DNA of 64,000 bases, taken from positions 868,001 through 932,000 of the forward strand of contig NZ_CP045649.1 in NCBI RefSeq assembly GCF_009557055.1. Reading direction: 5' to 3'. Source of the DNA: Nocardioides sp. dk884 (GTDB lineage Bacteria > Actinomycetota > Actinomycetes > Propionibacteriales > Nocardioidaceae). The notes under the pieces are model-generated. The model saw only the letters and a program-made list of their open reading frames with translations, was not told the origin of the DNA and made no database searches. Made by a program: the position numbers and the translations under genes. This document shows positions 54,167-62,369 of the stretch, piece by piece (the first letter of the stretch is position 1; each line of letters begins with the position of its first letter).

Positions 54167-54364
54167 ATGTCACACCTTCTCTTCCTCTTGGTCAGGCTCC
54201 AGGCCACGCTCGTGGTCGCACGCGGCCGGCGCGACGAGCGCGGCGACGTGCCCGGCTGGGTGCTCGTCACCTTGATGACGGTCGGGCTCGTCGGTGCGAT
54301 CACCGCCGTCGCGCAGCCGCAGCTGACCCGGATGCTGAGCAACGCGCTGGCCAAGGTGCAGTAG
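54167..54364 (+). CDS. Flp-like pilin, duplicate copy
   Basis: Predicted 65-residue pilin nearly identical to the one at 57879. The start residues MSHLLFLLVRLQ and the core RGDVPGWVLVTLMTVGLVGAI are preserved, and the stop is intact, so it can still be made. The upstream tadC and downstream tadE of this copy are broken. It may be a second pilin gene or a relic. Confidence 0.8.
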   Translation: MSHLLFLLVRLQATLVVARGRRDERGDVPGWVLVTLMTVGLVGAITAVAQPQLTRMLSNALAKVQ

Positions 54365-54579
54365 TGCGGCCCCCGCCTCGAGCGGCGGGGGAGCGTGGCA
54401 GCGCGGTGGTTGACTTCGTGCTCGTCGTGCTGGTGCTGGTCCCGCTGGTGCTGGGGATCCTGCAGGTCGCGCTGACCCTGTTCGTGCGCAACACGCTTGC
54501 TGCGGCCGCCTCGGAAGGTGCGCGGTACGCCGCGACGGCCGACCGCGGTCCGGCCGACGGGACGGTGCGCACCCGCTGA
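54364..54579 (+). pseudogene. Truncated TadE-like gene
   Basis: Begins like the intact gene at 58076 (GTG in TAGTG overlap) and keeps the N-terminal helix VDFVLVVLVLVPLVLGILQVAL, but after about 67 residues it meets a stop at the duplication junction. The periplasmic domain is lost. Confidence 0.8.
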
Positions 54580-54630
54580 CGGTCTGCGGCCCACGCCTGC
54601 CGTCGTGCTGGTTACTGGGACTCCCGGTGG

Positions 54631-55255
54631 CGATCAACCTGGGCGAACCCGTTGTCCACAGATCTGGGTAGAGGGGCTGGTCGTGGTCGGCTGGCTCGCC
54701 TACGTTCTGGCCCACGAGTCCACTCGGGACGGGGCCACGACATGGCGATCACCACGGCAGGGCGGCATGCCCAGACGCGCAGTGTGCTGGTCGACCTGCT
54801 CGATGAGCGGGTGCGTGATCTGGTACGCCGCGAGGGCGTCGACCCCCAGCGCGACGCCGGGGTCGTACGCCGGATCGCCGAGGGGGTGGTGCGCGCCCAC
54901 GACGAGCGGAGCCTCACCGGGCAGGTGGAGCCGGTGCCCGACGTCGACGTCGTGGTCGGCGAGCTGGTCGCGCGGGTGGCCGGGTTCGGGCCGTTGCAGG
55001 AGTTCCTCGACGATCCCGAGGTCGAAGAAATTTGGATCAACGATCCGTCCCGGGTGTTCGTGGCGCGCCGGGGGCGCCACGAGCTGACCAACCTGATGCT
55101 GAGCGCGGCGCAGGTGACCGAGCTCGTCGAGCGCATGTTGAAGTCCAGCGGTCGGCGCCTCGACCTGAGCCAGCCGTTCGTGGACGCGATGCTGCCCGAG
55201 GGCCACCGCCTGCACGTGGTGCTGGAGGGGATCAGCCGGGGGTTCTCGGCGGTCA
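54631..55255. repeat. Left direct repeat: tadA 5' region, copy 2
   Basis: Partner of 49043-49667. Recombination between these two would remove exactly 5588 bases and leave one tadA. Confidence 0.92.
54651..54684. repeat. 34-base dispersed repeat, copy 3
   Basis: Begins GTTGTCCACAGATCTGGG; contains a TTGTCCACA box. Located just upstream of the intact tadA. Confidence 0.75.
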
Positions 55256-56037
55256 ACATCCGCAAGTTCGTGCTGCGCGCCGCCCGGGTCGCCGACCTGG
55301 TCGAGCTGGGCTCCATGACGCCGCGGGCGGCGGGGTTCTTGGAGGCCTCGGTGCGCGCCGGGCTCAACATCATGGTGGCCGGCGGCACGCAGACCGGGAA
55401 GACCACGATGCTCAACTGCCTCGCCGCCGCGATCCCGGGCGGGGAGCGGATCGTGTCGGTCGAGGAGGTCTTCGAGCTGCGGTTCCCGCACCCCGACTGG
55501 GTGCCGATGCAGACGCGCCAGTCCGGCCTCGAGGGCACCGGCGAGATCCGGCTGCGCGACCTGGTCAAGGAGAGCCTGCGGATGCGCCCCAGCCGGCTGA
55601 TCGTGGGGGAGGTGCGCGCCGAGGAGTGCCTCGACCTGTTGCTGGCTTTGAACGCCGGCTTGCCCGGCATGGGGACCCTGCACGCCAACAGCGCCCGCGA
55701 GGCGCTGGTGAAGATGTGCACGCTCCCGCTGCTCGCCGGGGAGAACATCTCGGCGCGTTTCGTCGTCCCCACGGTCGCCTCGTCGGTGGACCTCGTGGTC
55801 CACCTCGGACTCGACCAGCACGGCGTACGACGGGTCAACGAGATCGTGGCGGTGCCCGGCCGCGTGGAGAACGACATCATCGAGGTGGAGCCGATCTTCG
55901 AGCGGCGCGGCGGCGACCTGCGGCGCACGCGGGGGATGCCGCCGCGGGTCGAGCTCTACGAACGCGCCGGCATCGACGTGCACGCCCTGCTCGCCGAGCC
56001 GACGGGGTCGCCCGAGCAGGCCCGCGAGGTCTCCTGA
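54742..56037 (+). CDS. tadA: Tad pilus assembly ATPase (CpaF type)
   Basis: Predicted 431-residue cytosolic secretion ATPase that powers Flp pilus assembly. The N-terminal domain contains EIWINDPSRVFVAR; Walker A GGTQTGKTT is near residue 214; VSVEEVFELRFPHPDW is the Asp-box/Walker B region and RPSRLIVGEVRAEECLDLLLA the downstream motif. The stop overlaps tadB (TGATG). It is the intact member of the duplicated pair. Confidence 0.92.
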   Translation: MAITTAGRHAQTRSVLVDLLDERVRDLVRREGVDPQRDAGVVRRIAEGVVRAHDERSLTGQVEPVPDVDVVVGELVARVAGFGPLQEFLDDPEVEEIWINDPSRVFVARRGRHELTNLMLSAAQVTELVERMLKSSGRRLDLSQPFVDAMLPEGHRLHVVLEGISRGFSAVNIRKFVLRAARVADLVELGSMTPRAAGFLEASVRAGLNIMVAGGTQTGKTTMLNCLAAAIPGGERIVSVEEVFELRFPHPDWVPMQTRQSGLEGTGEIRLRDLVKESLRMRPSRLIVGEVRAEECLDLLLALNAGLPGMGTLHANSAREALVKMCTLPLLAGENISARFVVPTVASSVDLVVHLGLDQHGVRRVNEIVAVPGRVENDIIEVEPIFERRGGDLRRTRGMPPRVELYERAGIDVHALLAEPTGSPEQAREVS

Positions 56038-56888
56038 TGGGCGCGCTGGTCGGCCTCGGGGTGGGCGTCGGGCTGCTGCTGATCTGGTCGGCGTTCGCGC
56101 TGCCGCACCCCGAGCGCGCCCCCCGCAGCGAGGGCCGGGTGGCGCGGCTGCTCGCCCGGGCGGGGCTCCGCGAGGTGTCCGCGCCGGGGTTCGTGCTGCT
56201 CTGCGTGGCGGTGGGTCTGGTGGCCGCGCTCCTGGTCCAGCTCGTCTCCCGCACCGCCCCGGTCGCGCTGGTCTTCGGCGTCCTGGGCGGCTACCTGCCG
56301 GTCGCGGTGGTGACCAGCCGCGCCCGCCGGCGCCAGCGGGAGTTCGCCGAGGTCTGGCCCGAGGCCGTCGACAACCTCGCCTCCGCGGTCCGCGCCGGGA
56401 TGTCGCTGCCCGACGGACTCGCCGCGCTCGGCACCCGCGGTCCCGAGCCGCTCCAGCCGGCGTTCCGGTCCTTCGCGCTGGACTACCAGGTCACCGGCCG
56501 CTTCAGCGACTGCCTCGACCGGCTCAAGGGCCGGCTCTCCGACCCGGTCGGCGACCGGGTCGTGGAGGGCCTGCGGATCGCGCGCGAGGTGGGTGGCGGC
56601 GAGCTCGGGCGGCTGCTGCGCAACCTGTCGGGCTACCTGCGCGAGGAGGCCCGCACCCGCTCCGAGCTGGAGTCGCGCCAGTCGTGGACCGTCAACGGCG
56701 CCCGGCTCGCGGTGGCGGCGCCGTGGGTGGTGCTGCTGATGCTGTCACTCCAGGGGGACGCGATCCGCCGCTACGCCACGCCCGCCGGCGTGGTCGTGCT
56801 CGTCGTCGGCGCCTCGGTCTGCGCGGTCGCCTACCGCGTGATGATGCGCGTCGGGCGCCTCCCGGTCGAACGACGGATCCTGTCGTGA
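56037..56888 (+). CDS. tadB: Tad pilus inner-membrane platform protein TadB
   Basis: Predicted 283-residue membrane protein with the type II secretion F (GspF) domain. There are helices at the N-terminus (about 3-20 and 45-90) and near 225-270. The cytoplasmic part has WPEAVDNLASAVRAGMSLPDGL, the family signature. It is co-translated with tadA and tadC. Confidence 0.88.
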   Translation: MGALVGLGVGVGLLLIWSAFALPHPERAPRSEGRVARLLARAGLREVSAPGFVLLCVAVGLVAALLVQLVSRTAPVALVFGVLGGYLPVAVVTSRARRRQREFAEVWPEAVDNLASAVRAGMSLPDGLAALGTRGPEPLQPAFRSFALDYQVTGRFSDCLDRLKGRLSDPVGDRVVEGLRIAREVGGGELGRLLRNLSGYLREEARTRSELESRQSWTVNGARLAVAAPWVVLLMLSLQGDAIRRYATPAGVVVLVVGASVCAVAYRVMMRVGRLPVERRILS

Positions 56889-57826
56889 GCCTCGCGATGT
56901 GGGGAGCCGTGCTCGGGGCGACGCTCGCCGGCGGGCTGCTGCTCGTCGTCACCCGCCTGGTCGCGATGCGCCGGGTCCCGCTGGCCGACCGGGTGCTCCC
57001 CTGGGTGCGCGACGTGCCCCGCCTCGGGGACGGCCCGGCGGCCGCGGTCCCGTCCGCCTCGCCGGCCGCCGCAGCGGTCGGCGTCTTCGGGCCGCTGCTG
57101 CGTTCGGCCGCGCAGGCGGTCGAGCGGGTGCTCGGCGGCGCCACGTCGGTACGCCGCCGCCTCGAGCGCGCCGGCCTCGAGACCACCGTGCAGGAGTTCC
57201 GCGTCGAGCAGGTGCTGTGGGGGCTGGCCGGGTTCGCCGTGGCCGCCGCGTGGGGGCTGCTGCGTGCGGTCACCGCGCCCGGGGCCGCGATCGCGTCGCT
57301 GCTGGTGTGCGTAGTCGCCTTCGTCTGCGGCGTCCTGGCCCGCGACACCTGGCTGTCCTCGCAGGTCAAGGCCCGCGAGCGGCGCATCCTCGAGGAGTTC
57401 CCGACGGTCGCGGAGCTGCTCGCGCTCGCCGTTGCCGCCGGCGAGAGCCCGGTCTCGGCGCTGGACCGCGTCGTACGCCGCAGCGGGGGAGACCTCTCCG
57501 ACGAGCTGGGCGTCGTGCTGGCCGCCGTACGCACCGGCGAGCCCGTGGCCTCCGCCTTCGACGCGATGGCGGCGCGCAGCGGTCTGCCGCTGGTCGCGCG
57601 CTTCGCGCAGGGCATCGCGGTCGCCTCCGAGCGCGGCACCCCGCTGGCCGACGTCCTGCACGCGCAGGCCGCCGACGTGCGCGAGGCCGGGCGCCGCGAG
57701 CTGATCGAGGTCGCCGCCCGCAAGGAGGTGGCGATGATGGTGCCGGTTGTCTTCCTCGTGCTCCCCGTGACGGTGCTCTTCGCGTTCTGGCCCGGCGCCG
57801 TCGGTCTCTCGCTGACCACCCCCTGA
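56885..57826 (+). CDS. tadC: Tad pilus inner-membrane platform protein TadC
   Basis: Predicted 313-residue second GspF-domain protein. GTG start in a GTGA overlap with tadB. EEFPTVAELLALAVAAGESPVSAL is the domain signature and the C-terminus ends in a final helix (VPVVFLVLPVTVLFAFWP). It pairs with TadB to form the platform. Confidence 0.88.
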   Translation: MSLAMWGAVLGATLAGGLLLVVTRLVAMRRVPLADRVLPWVRDVPRLGDGPAAAVPSASPAAAAVGVFGPLLRSAAQAVERVLGGATSVRRRLERAGLETTVQEFRVEQVLWGLAGFAVAAAWGLLRAVTAPGAAIASLLVCVVAFVCGVLARDTWLSSQVKARERRILEEFPTVAELLALAVAAGESPVSALDRVVRRSGGDLSDELGVVLAAVRTGEPVASAFDAMAARSGLPLVARFAQGIAVASERGTPLADVLHAQAADVREAGRRELIEVAARKEVAMMVPVVFLVLPVTVLFAFWPGAVGLSLTTP

Positions 57827-58289
57827 CCCCGCTTCACCCTGCTTCACCCCCGCTGGATCTCGGAGATCGGAGCTCGTCATGACACACCTTCTCTTCCTCC
57901 TGGTCAGGCTGCAGGCCACGCTCGTGGCCGCGCGCGGCCGGCGCGACGAGCGCGGCGACGTACCCGGCTGGGTGCTCGTCACCTTGATGACGGTCGGGCT
58001 CGTCGGTGCGATCACCGCCATCGCGCAGCCGCAGCTGACCCGGATGCTGAGCAACGCGCTGGCCAAGGTGCAGTAGTGCGGCCCCCGCCCCGAGCGGCGG
58101 GGGAGCGTGGCAGCGCGGTGGTCGACTTCGTGCTCGTCGTGCTGGTGCTGGTCCCGCTGGTGCTGGGGATCCTGCAGGTCGCGCTGACCCTCTTCGTGCG
58201 CAACACCCTCGCCGCGGCCGCCTCGGACGGGGCGCGGTACGCCGCGACGGCCGACCGCGGTCCGGCCGACGGGGTGGCGCGCACCCGCG
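57737..58289. repeat. Right direct repeat: tadC end, flp and tadE start, copy 2
   Basis: Partner of 54025-54577 (offset 3712 bases). Confidence 0.9.
57879..58076 (+). CDS. flp: Flp-like pilin
   Basis: Predicted 65-residue pilin with a charged leader (ARGRRDERGDVPG) before the hydrophobic WVLVTLMTVGLVGAITAIA helix. Cleavage would be expected after the Gly before W, by the TadV/CpaA-type peptidase, which is not encoded in this window. GGAG upstream. The 52-base gap from tadC has two GCTTCACCC repeats. Confidence 0.75.
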   Translation: MTHLLFLLVRLQATLVAARGRRDERGDVPGWVLVTLMTVGLVGAITAIAQPQLTRMLSNALAKVQ

Positions 58290-58480
58290 AGCAGGTGGAG
58301 GGCGCGGTGTCGGGGCAGTTCGCGCGCGACGTCAGCGCGACCCGCGTCGTGCGGGACGGGCAGCCGATGATCGAGGTGACGGTGCGTGCCAGCGTCCCTG
58401 CTCTCGGGCTGGGCGGCCCGGGTGTGGACCTGGTGGTCACCGCGCATGCCATCGAGGAGAGCGTCGAGGTGGCGCCGTGA
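58076..58480 (+). CDS. tadE: TadE-like pseudopilin
   Basis: Predicted 134-residue protein; GTG start overlaps the pilin stop (TAGTG). GSAVVDFVLVVLVLVPLVLGI is the TadE N-terminal helix, with the Glu position replaced by Asp. The periplasmic part has VEGAVSGQFARDVSATR. It probably assembles at the pilus base or tip. Confidence 0.8.
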   Translation: MRPPPRAAGERGSAVVDFVLVVLVLVPLVLGILQVALTLFVRNTLAAAASDGARYAATADRGPADGVARTREQVEGAVSGQFARDVSATRVVRDGQPMIEVTVRASVPALGLGGPGVDLVVTAHAIEESVEVAP

Positions 58481-58935
58481 CCTCGCGGGGAGTGCCCCGG
58501 CGCCGGCCGCGCGGCGAGGAGGGCAGCGCGCTGGTCGAGCTGGTCTGGCTGGGGCTGCTGCTCCTGGTGCCGCTGCTGTGGATCGTGCTGTCGGTCTTCG
58601 AGGTGCAGCGTGGTGCGTACGGCGTGAGTGCGGCTGCCCGCGCGGCGGGCCGCGCCTATGCGCTGGCGCCCACCGACGCGGAGGGGGAGCGGCGGGCGGA
58701 GGCGGCGGCGCGCCTGGCCTTGGCCGACCAGGGCATCGGCTCGGCTCCGCTGCGCGTGGACATCAGCTGCACCCCGTACCCGAACTGCCACAGCGGCACC
58801 TCGGTGATCACCGTGCGGATCAGCTCGAGCGTGGCGCTGCCGGTGCTCCCTGCGGCGCTGGGTGCCGAGCGCGGTCGGTTCGCGCTGGACGCGAGCCACA
58901 CGGTGCCGATCGGGCAGTACCAGGAGATCCGGTGA
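58477..58935 (+). CDS. TadE/TadF-like pseudopilin
   Basis: Predicted 152-residue protein with GTG start in a GTGA overlap. EEGSALVELVWLGLLLLVPLLW is a TadE/F helix with the conserved Glu. Two cysteines (SCTPYPNC) could form a disulphide outside the membrane. It is the second minor pilin of the locus. Confidence 0.75.
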   Translation: MTSRGVPRRRPRGEEGSALVELVWLGLLLLVPLLWIVLSVFEVQRGAYGVSAAARAAGRAYALAPTDAEGERRAEAAARLALADQGIGSAPLRVDISCTPYPNCHSGTSVITVRISSSVALPVLPAALGAERGRFALDASHTVPIGQYQEIR

Positions 58936-59390
58936 CCCGGGCCGAGGTTCCTCGCCGGGCGCGCACGGAGCGGGGTCAGGTGACGCCGCTGATCGTCGGG
59001 TTCGCGCTGATCATCGCGCTCACCGTCGCGGTGGTCATCGATGCGACCGCGGCGTACCTGCAACGCTCGGAGCTGTCCACGCTGGCCGACGGTGCGGCAT
59101 TGCACGGCGCCGACCTCGGGGCCACCGGCGTGGACGTCTACACCGACGGGCTGCCCGACGAGCGGCTGCGGGTCACCGAGGCGGCGGTGCGGGCGGCGGT
59201 CGCGGACTACCTGCGCCAAGTCGGCGCGCACGGGCGCTACCCCGGGCTGACCTTCCGGGTCGGCGTCGGGAGCGACCAGCGGGTCACCGTCGAGCTCAGC
59301 GCACCGCTCGACCTGCCGCTCACCTTCCCCGGCTCACCCACGAGCCCCCGGGTCGGCGCGAGCGGCTCGGCGGTGTCGAGCATCGACTGA
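58932..59390 (+). CDS. TadG-like pilus-associated protein
   Basis: Predicted 152-residue protein with GTG start in a GTGA overlap. ERGQVTPLIVGFALIIALTVAVVIDATAAYL is the TadG/Flp-assembly N-terminal motif followed by a short outer domain. It is much shorter than full TadG and lacks a von Willebrand domain. Last gene of the pilus operon. Confidence 0.7.
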   Translation: MTRAEVPRRARTERGQVTPLIVGFALIIALTVAVVIDATAAYLQRSELSTLADGAALHGADLGATGVDVYTDGLPDERLRVTEAAVRAAVADYLRQVGAHGRYPGLTFRVGVGSDQRVTVELSAPLDLPLTFPGSPTSPRVGASGSAVSSID

Positions 59391-59469
59391 GGACGCCGCG
59401 GTCCCGAGCGCGGGGTGTCGTCCGGCTAGGTTGGCCGGGCCCTGAGTCTGCGCGAGGAGTGAGCGAGGA

Positions 59470-59910
59470 GTGGTCAGCACGAGACCTGCCAGCACGGGAC
59501 CTGATGGGGAGAAGCGCCGCCTGCGACGCCACGACCCGATCGTGATCTCCCTGCTGGGCATCCTGCTCGGCGGTGCGTTCGGCGTCTGGGGGATCCACGG
59601 CTATGCGACCCAGCCGCACCCCGACCGGACCGTGACCGGGCACCACATCGAGTCTCCGTGCTTCCGGCTCGTCGAGTACACCGTGGAGGCGAAGACCTAC
59701 CGCCTCCACCTCGGCGCGCGCCGGTGCGTGGCGGCGTACGTTGGCAAGCCGATCGAGGTCTCGTACGAGTCCGCGCATCCCGAGCGCGCGTACGGGCCGG
59801 GCGGCGGAGGCGTCCGCTGGGTGATGCTGGGGACCGGGGTGGTCGGCCTGCTGGTCGCCGTCGCGACGCCGCTGCTCGCCTACCGCCGTCGTACGCCGCG
59901 CAGCGCCTAG
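59470..59910 (+). CDS. Small membrane protein, unknown
   Basis: Predicted 146-residue protein; GTG start at 59470 with AGGAG nine bases before. Two helices (about 25-45 and 115-135) flank an outer loop with two cysteines (SPCFRL, ARRCVAAY). No family recognised. A 79-base gap with GCGAGGAGTGAGCGAGGAGT repeats precedes it. Confidence 0.5.
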   Translation: MVSTRPASTGPDGEKRRLRRHDPIVISLLGILLGGAFGVWGIHGYATQPHPDRTVTGHHIESPCFRLVEYTVEAKTYRLHLGARRCVAAYVGKPIEVSYESAHPERAYGPGGGGVRWVMLGTGVVGLLVAVATPLLAYRRRTPRSA

Positions 59911-59920
59911 CGTGTGCGCC

Positions 59921-60337
59921 ATGACACATCCCACGCCCTACATCCACTTCCCGGGGAACGCGCGCGAGGCCCTGACGTTCTACGGCGACGTCTTCGGCTG
60001 CGGGGTCCAGGTGCACACCTACGCTGGCTTCGGCCGGGTCGACGGGCCCGCGGAGGCCGTGGCCCACGGCATGCTGGTCGACGGGCCGGTCGCGCTGTTC
60101 GGCGCCGATGCCGGCCCGGATGACTCGCCGCTGAAGTCCGAGGGCCTGATGCTCTCCCTGCTCGGAGCCGCAGCTCCGGACGTCACCCGCGAGTGGTTCA
60201 CCCGGCTCGCCGACGGCGGCCGGGTCGTCTCGGATCTCCAGATGCGCGGGTGGGGAGCCACCGACGGCGAGGTCGTCGATCGCTACGGACTCCACTGGCT
60301 GCTCGGGTTCGAGCCCGACGCCGCTGACGAGGCATGA
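59921..60337 (+). CDS. PhnB-like VOC protein
   Basis: Predicted 138-residue vicinal-oxygen-chelate protein of the 3-demethylubiquinone/PhnB type. THPTPYIHFPGNAREALTFYGDVFGC, DGPVALFGAD and DRYGLHWLLGF follow the family. TAGCGT lies eight bases before the ATG (leaderless pattern). Function unknown. Confidence 0.8.
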   Translation: MTHPTPYIHFPGNAREALTFYGDVFGCGVQVHTYAGFGRVDGPAEAVAHGMLVDGPVALFGADAGPDDSPLKSEGLMLSLLGAAAPDVTREWFTRLADGGRVVSDLQMRGWGATDGEVVDRYGLHWLLGFEPDAADEA

Positions 60338-60514
60338 AATCCCGGACCCTCACGGCCGCCGGGACGGACGCCTGCGGGCCGTGATGCACGGCTAAGGTGA
60401 CGCCGGACAGACGGTTGACCCACAGCGTCGTGGCGTGAACACCGCGTACTCGGCGTCGGAGGTCATGCTCTGCAGCAGTCACACAACACCGGACCCGTCC
60501 TCCGCGAGCGCCCC

Positions 60515-61948
60515 GTGTTTCGTGAACGTCCGGTCTTCGGCGGCTTGGCGAGCAGGCAGGTCGGCCACCGGGACCTGGTCGCCCACTCGGTCGCGGTCCT
60601 GACACCTTCCCTGAGCGCGCTCGGCACCGGCATGGTCCTTCCGACGGTGGTCGGACCGGGGTTCTGGATCAGCACCCTGCTCGGCTTCGGCCTGGCGTTC
60701 GTCCTGGCGCTGGTCTTCGACGAGTTCGCGTCCAGGTTCAACGCCCCCGGCTCCCTGTACGCCTACGCCGCGAAGGGGCTGGGTGCCTCGGTCGCGCTGG
60801 TCGTGGGCGTCTCCCTGGTGCTCGGGTACGCCGCCCTCGCCGGCTTCGGGCTCACCGGTGCGGCGCGTCGCATCCAGGCGGCCTGGACCGCCACCGGGGG
60901 AGACACGCCTCCCGACCTGGTCGGCTGGACTCTCGTGCTGGCGCTCACCCTGGTCTGCGGATGGATGATCCACCGGGGGATATCCCGGTCGTCGCGCGCC
61001 GTGCTGGTGATCGAGGCGATGAGCCTGGCCATGCTCGCGCTGATCGGCGTGGTCTGGCTGAGGCGGTACGGGGTCCCCGGCTTCGACGTGTTGTCGCTCG
61101 ACGGTGCCGATCCGGGGCGGATCTTCGCCGGCGCGGCCTTGATCGCCACCCTGACCGTCGCCTTCGAGAGCTGCGCGGCGCTCGGCCTCGAAACAGGTCG
61201 GCCCCTGCGCACCGTCCCCGCTGCGATGCGGACCAGCCTGCTGGTCTGCGGGGGAGCGTTCCTCGCCGCCAACCTGATCGGGACCGTTCACTCGGGACGC
61301 GACTCCTCATCGGACTGGCGCTGGTTCAACATCGGGGACGAGGTGTCGAGGCCCGACGCAGCCGTGCTCGTCGTCCTGGCACTGTCGATGATCGCGTTGG
61401 CGCTCAGCGCCAGCACCGCGCTGTCCCGGTTGCTGTTCTCCTTCGCCCGCGAGGGGATCGTGTGGCCCGGGCTGGGGCGTACGAACCCTCAGGGGGTGCC
61501 GGTGGCAGCCACCTGGAGCGCCCTGGCGCTGGCCCTGGCCGGTCCGCTGGCCGCCTCGGCGGCGGCGCGCAGCGTCGCGCTCGCCCCTGGGGAGCTGCTG
61601 CAAGCGACCACCCTGATCATGTGCGTCAGCTACGGCTGCGCGGCCGCCGCGCTCATCCCGTTCCTCATCTCCCTCGACGAGCTGCGTCCCCGGTCGGCCG
61701 TGCTCGCGCTGACCGGCCTGGGCGGGGTGGGCGCGGTGACCTGGCACTGGGTCACCCGGCCGGAGCCCGGGGTCTCGCACCTCGCCCTGGCGCTCCTGGG
61801 CGGCGTGGTCGCCCTCGGCCTCGCGTGGCGGCTGGCCCTGGCCCGCCGGGCACCGCACCGCTCGCGGCGGCTGGGAGCCCACCAGGAGGCACTGGCCGGC
61901 GACGTCGCGCTGGCGGCGTACGACGGGGGTGGCGATGGGCTCCGCTGA
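60515..61948 (+). CDS. APC-family amino acid permease
   Basis: Predicted 477-residue transporter with about twelve to fourteen helices. SALGTGMVLPTVVGPGFWIS replaces the usual GxG of helix 1, and ESCAALGLETGRPLRTVPAAM is the helix 6-7 motif. SRLLFSFAREGIVWPGLGRTNPQGVPVAAT is the family loop. The GTG start at 60515 follows a second copy of the same RERPVF codon pattern and is uncertain by a few codons. Its end overlaps the HTH gene by 14 bases. Confidence 0.75.
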   Translation: MFRERPVFGGLASRQVGHRDLVAHSVAVLTPSLSALGTGMVLPTVVGPGFWISTLLGFGLAFVLALVFDEFASRFNAPGSLYAYAAKGLGASVALVVGVSLVLGYAALAGFGLTGAARRIQAAWTATGGDTPPDLVGWTLVLALTLVCGWMIHRGISRSSRAVLVIEAMSLAMLALIGVVWLRRYGVPGFDVLSLDGADPGRIFAGAALIATLTVAFESCAALGLETGRPLRTVPAAMRTSLLVCGGAFLAANLIGTVHSGRDSSSDWRWFNIGDEVSRPDAAVLVVLALSMIALALSASTALSRLLFSFAREGIVWPGLGRTNPQGVPVAATWSALALALAGPLAASAAARSVALAPGELLQATTLIMCVSYGCAAAALIPFLISLDELRPRSAVLALTGLGGVGAVTWHWVTRPEPGVSHLALALLGGVVALGLAWRLALARRAPHRSRRLGAHQEALAGDVALAAYDGGGDGLR

Positions 61949-62234
61949 CCGCGACGACGGGTTCCTCGCCCGCCAGCCGTCCGCGGTGGACAGCGCGTTC
62001 GCCGTGCTCGAGGCCGTCGCCGCGCACGGCCCCGGGGTGACCACCCGGGAACTGGTCGACGCGCTACCGATGTCGCGGGCCACGGTCTACCGCATCCTCA
62101 AGCACCTGGTCGCCCAGGAGTACCTCGTCCGCACTCCCGACCTGCGCGGGTTCGCGCTCGGGGCCCGGGTCCAGGCCCTGGCACGGGCGGCCACCTCGCC
62201 CGAACCGACCCGGGCGGAGGCGTCGCTCACCTGA
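61935..62234 (+). CDS. IclR-type winged-helix protein lacking the effector domain
   Basis: Predicted 99-residue DNA-binding protein. SAVDSAFAVLEAVAAHGPGVTTRELVDALPMSRATVYRILKHLVAQEYLV matches the IclR N-terminal domain. IclR proteins normally have about 250 residues with a GAF-like effector domain; here the frame ends after GARVQALARAA. No continuation is seen in other frames, so it is a truncated or minimal form. It may repress the permease gene that overlaps it. Confidence 0.7.
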   Translation: MGSADRDDGFLARQPSAVDSAFAVLEAVAAHGPGVTTRELVDALPMSRATVYRILKHLVAQEYLVRTPDLRGFALGARVQALARAATSPEPTRAEASLT

Positions 62235-62369
62235 CCGTCTCAGTCGGTGTCTCATTTGCGATCACGACAACTTCTTCTCGCCGGAATCGGTGCGCCACGT
62301 GGCGCTGATGGATTACCTCCAGGCGACCTGCACGGGTCGACATGAGGCGGATCTGTGAAGAGGGAGTCC

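Larger units (their letters stand above)
54025..54577. repeat. Right direct repeat: tadC end, flp and tadE start, copy 1
   Basis: Matches 57737-58289 at an offset of 3712 bases, with somewhat more changes than the left repeat. It ends inside tadE at a CACCCGC sequence, after which the upstream region of the second tadA begins. Confidence 0.9.

Noticed and set aside
49043-58289. Duplication as a simple assembly artefact
   Set aside because: The repeat copies differ at many positions and different sequences lie at the junctions, so a collapsed or doubled contig is unlikely, although long reads would be needed to be certain.
60300-60320. tRNA T-arm-like GGTTCGAGCC
   Set aside because: It lies within the PhnB-like coding region and no cloverleaf can be drawn around it.
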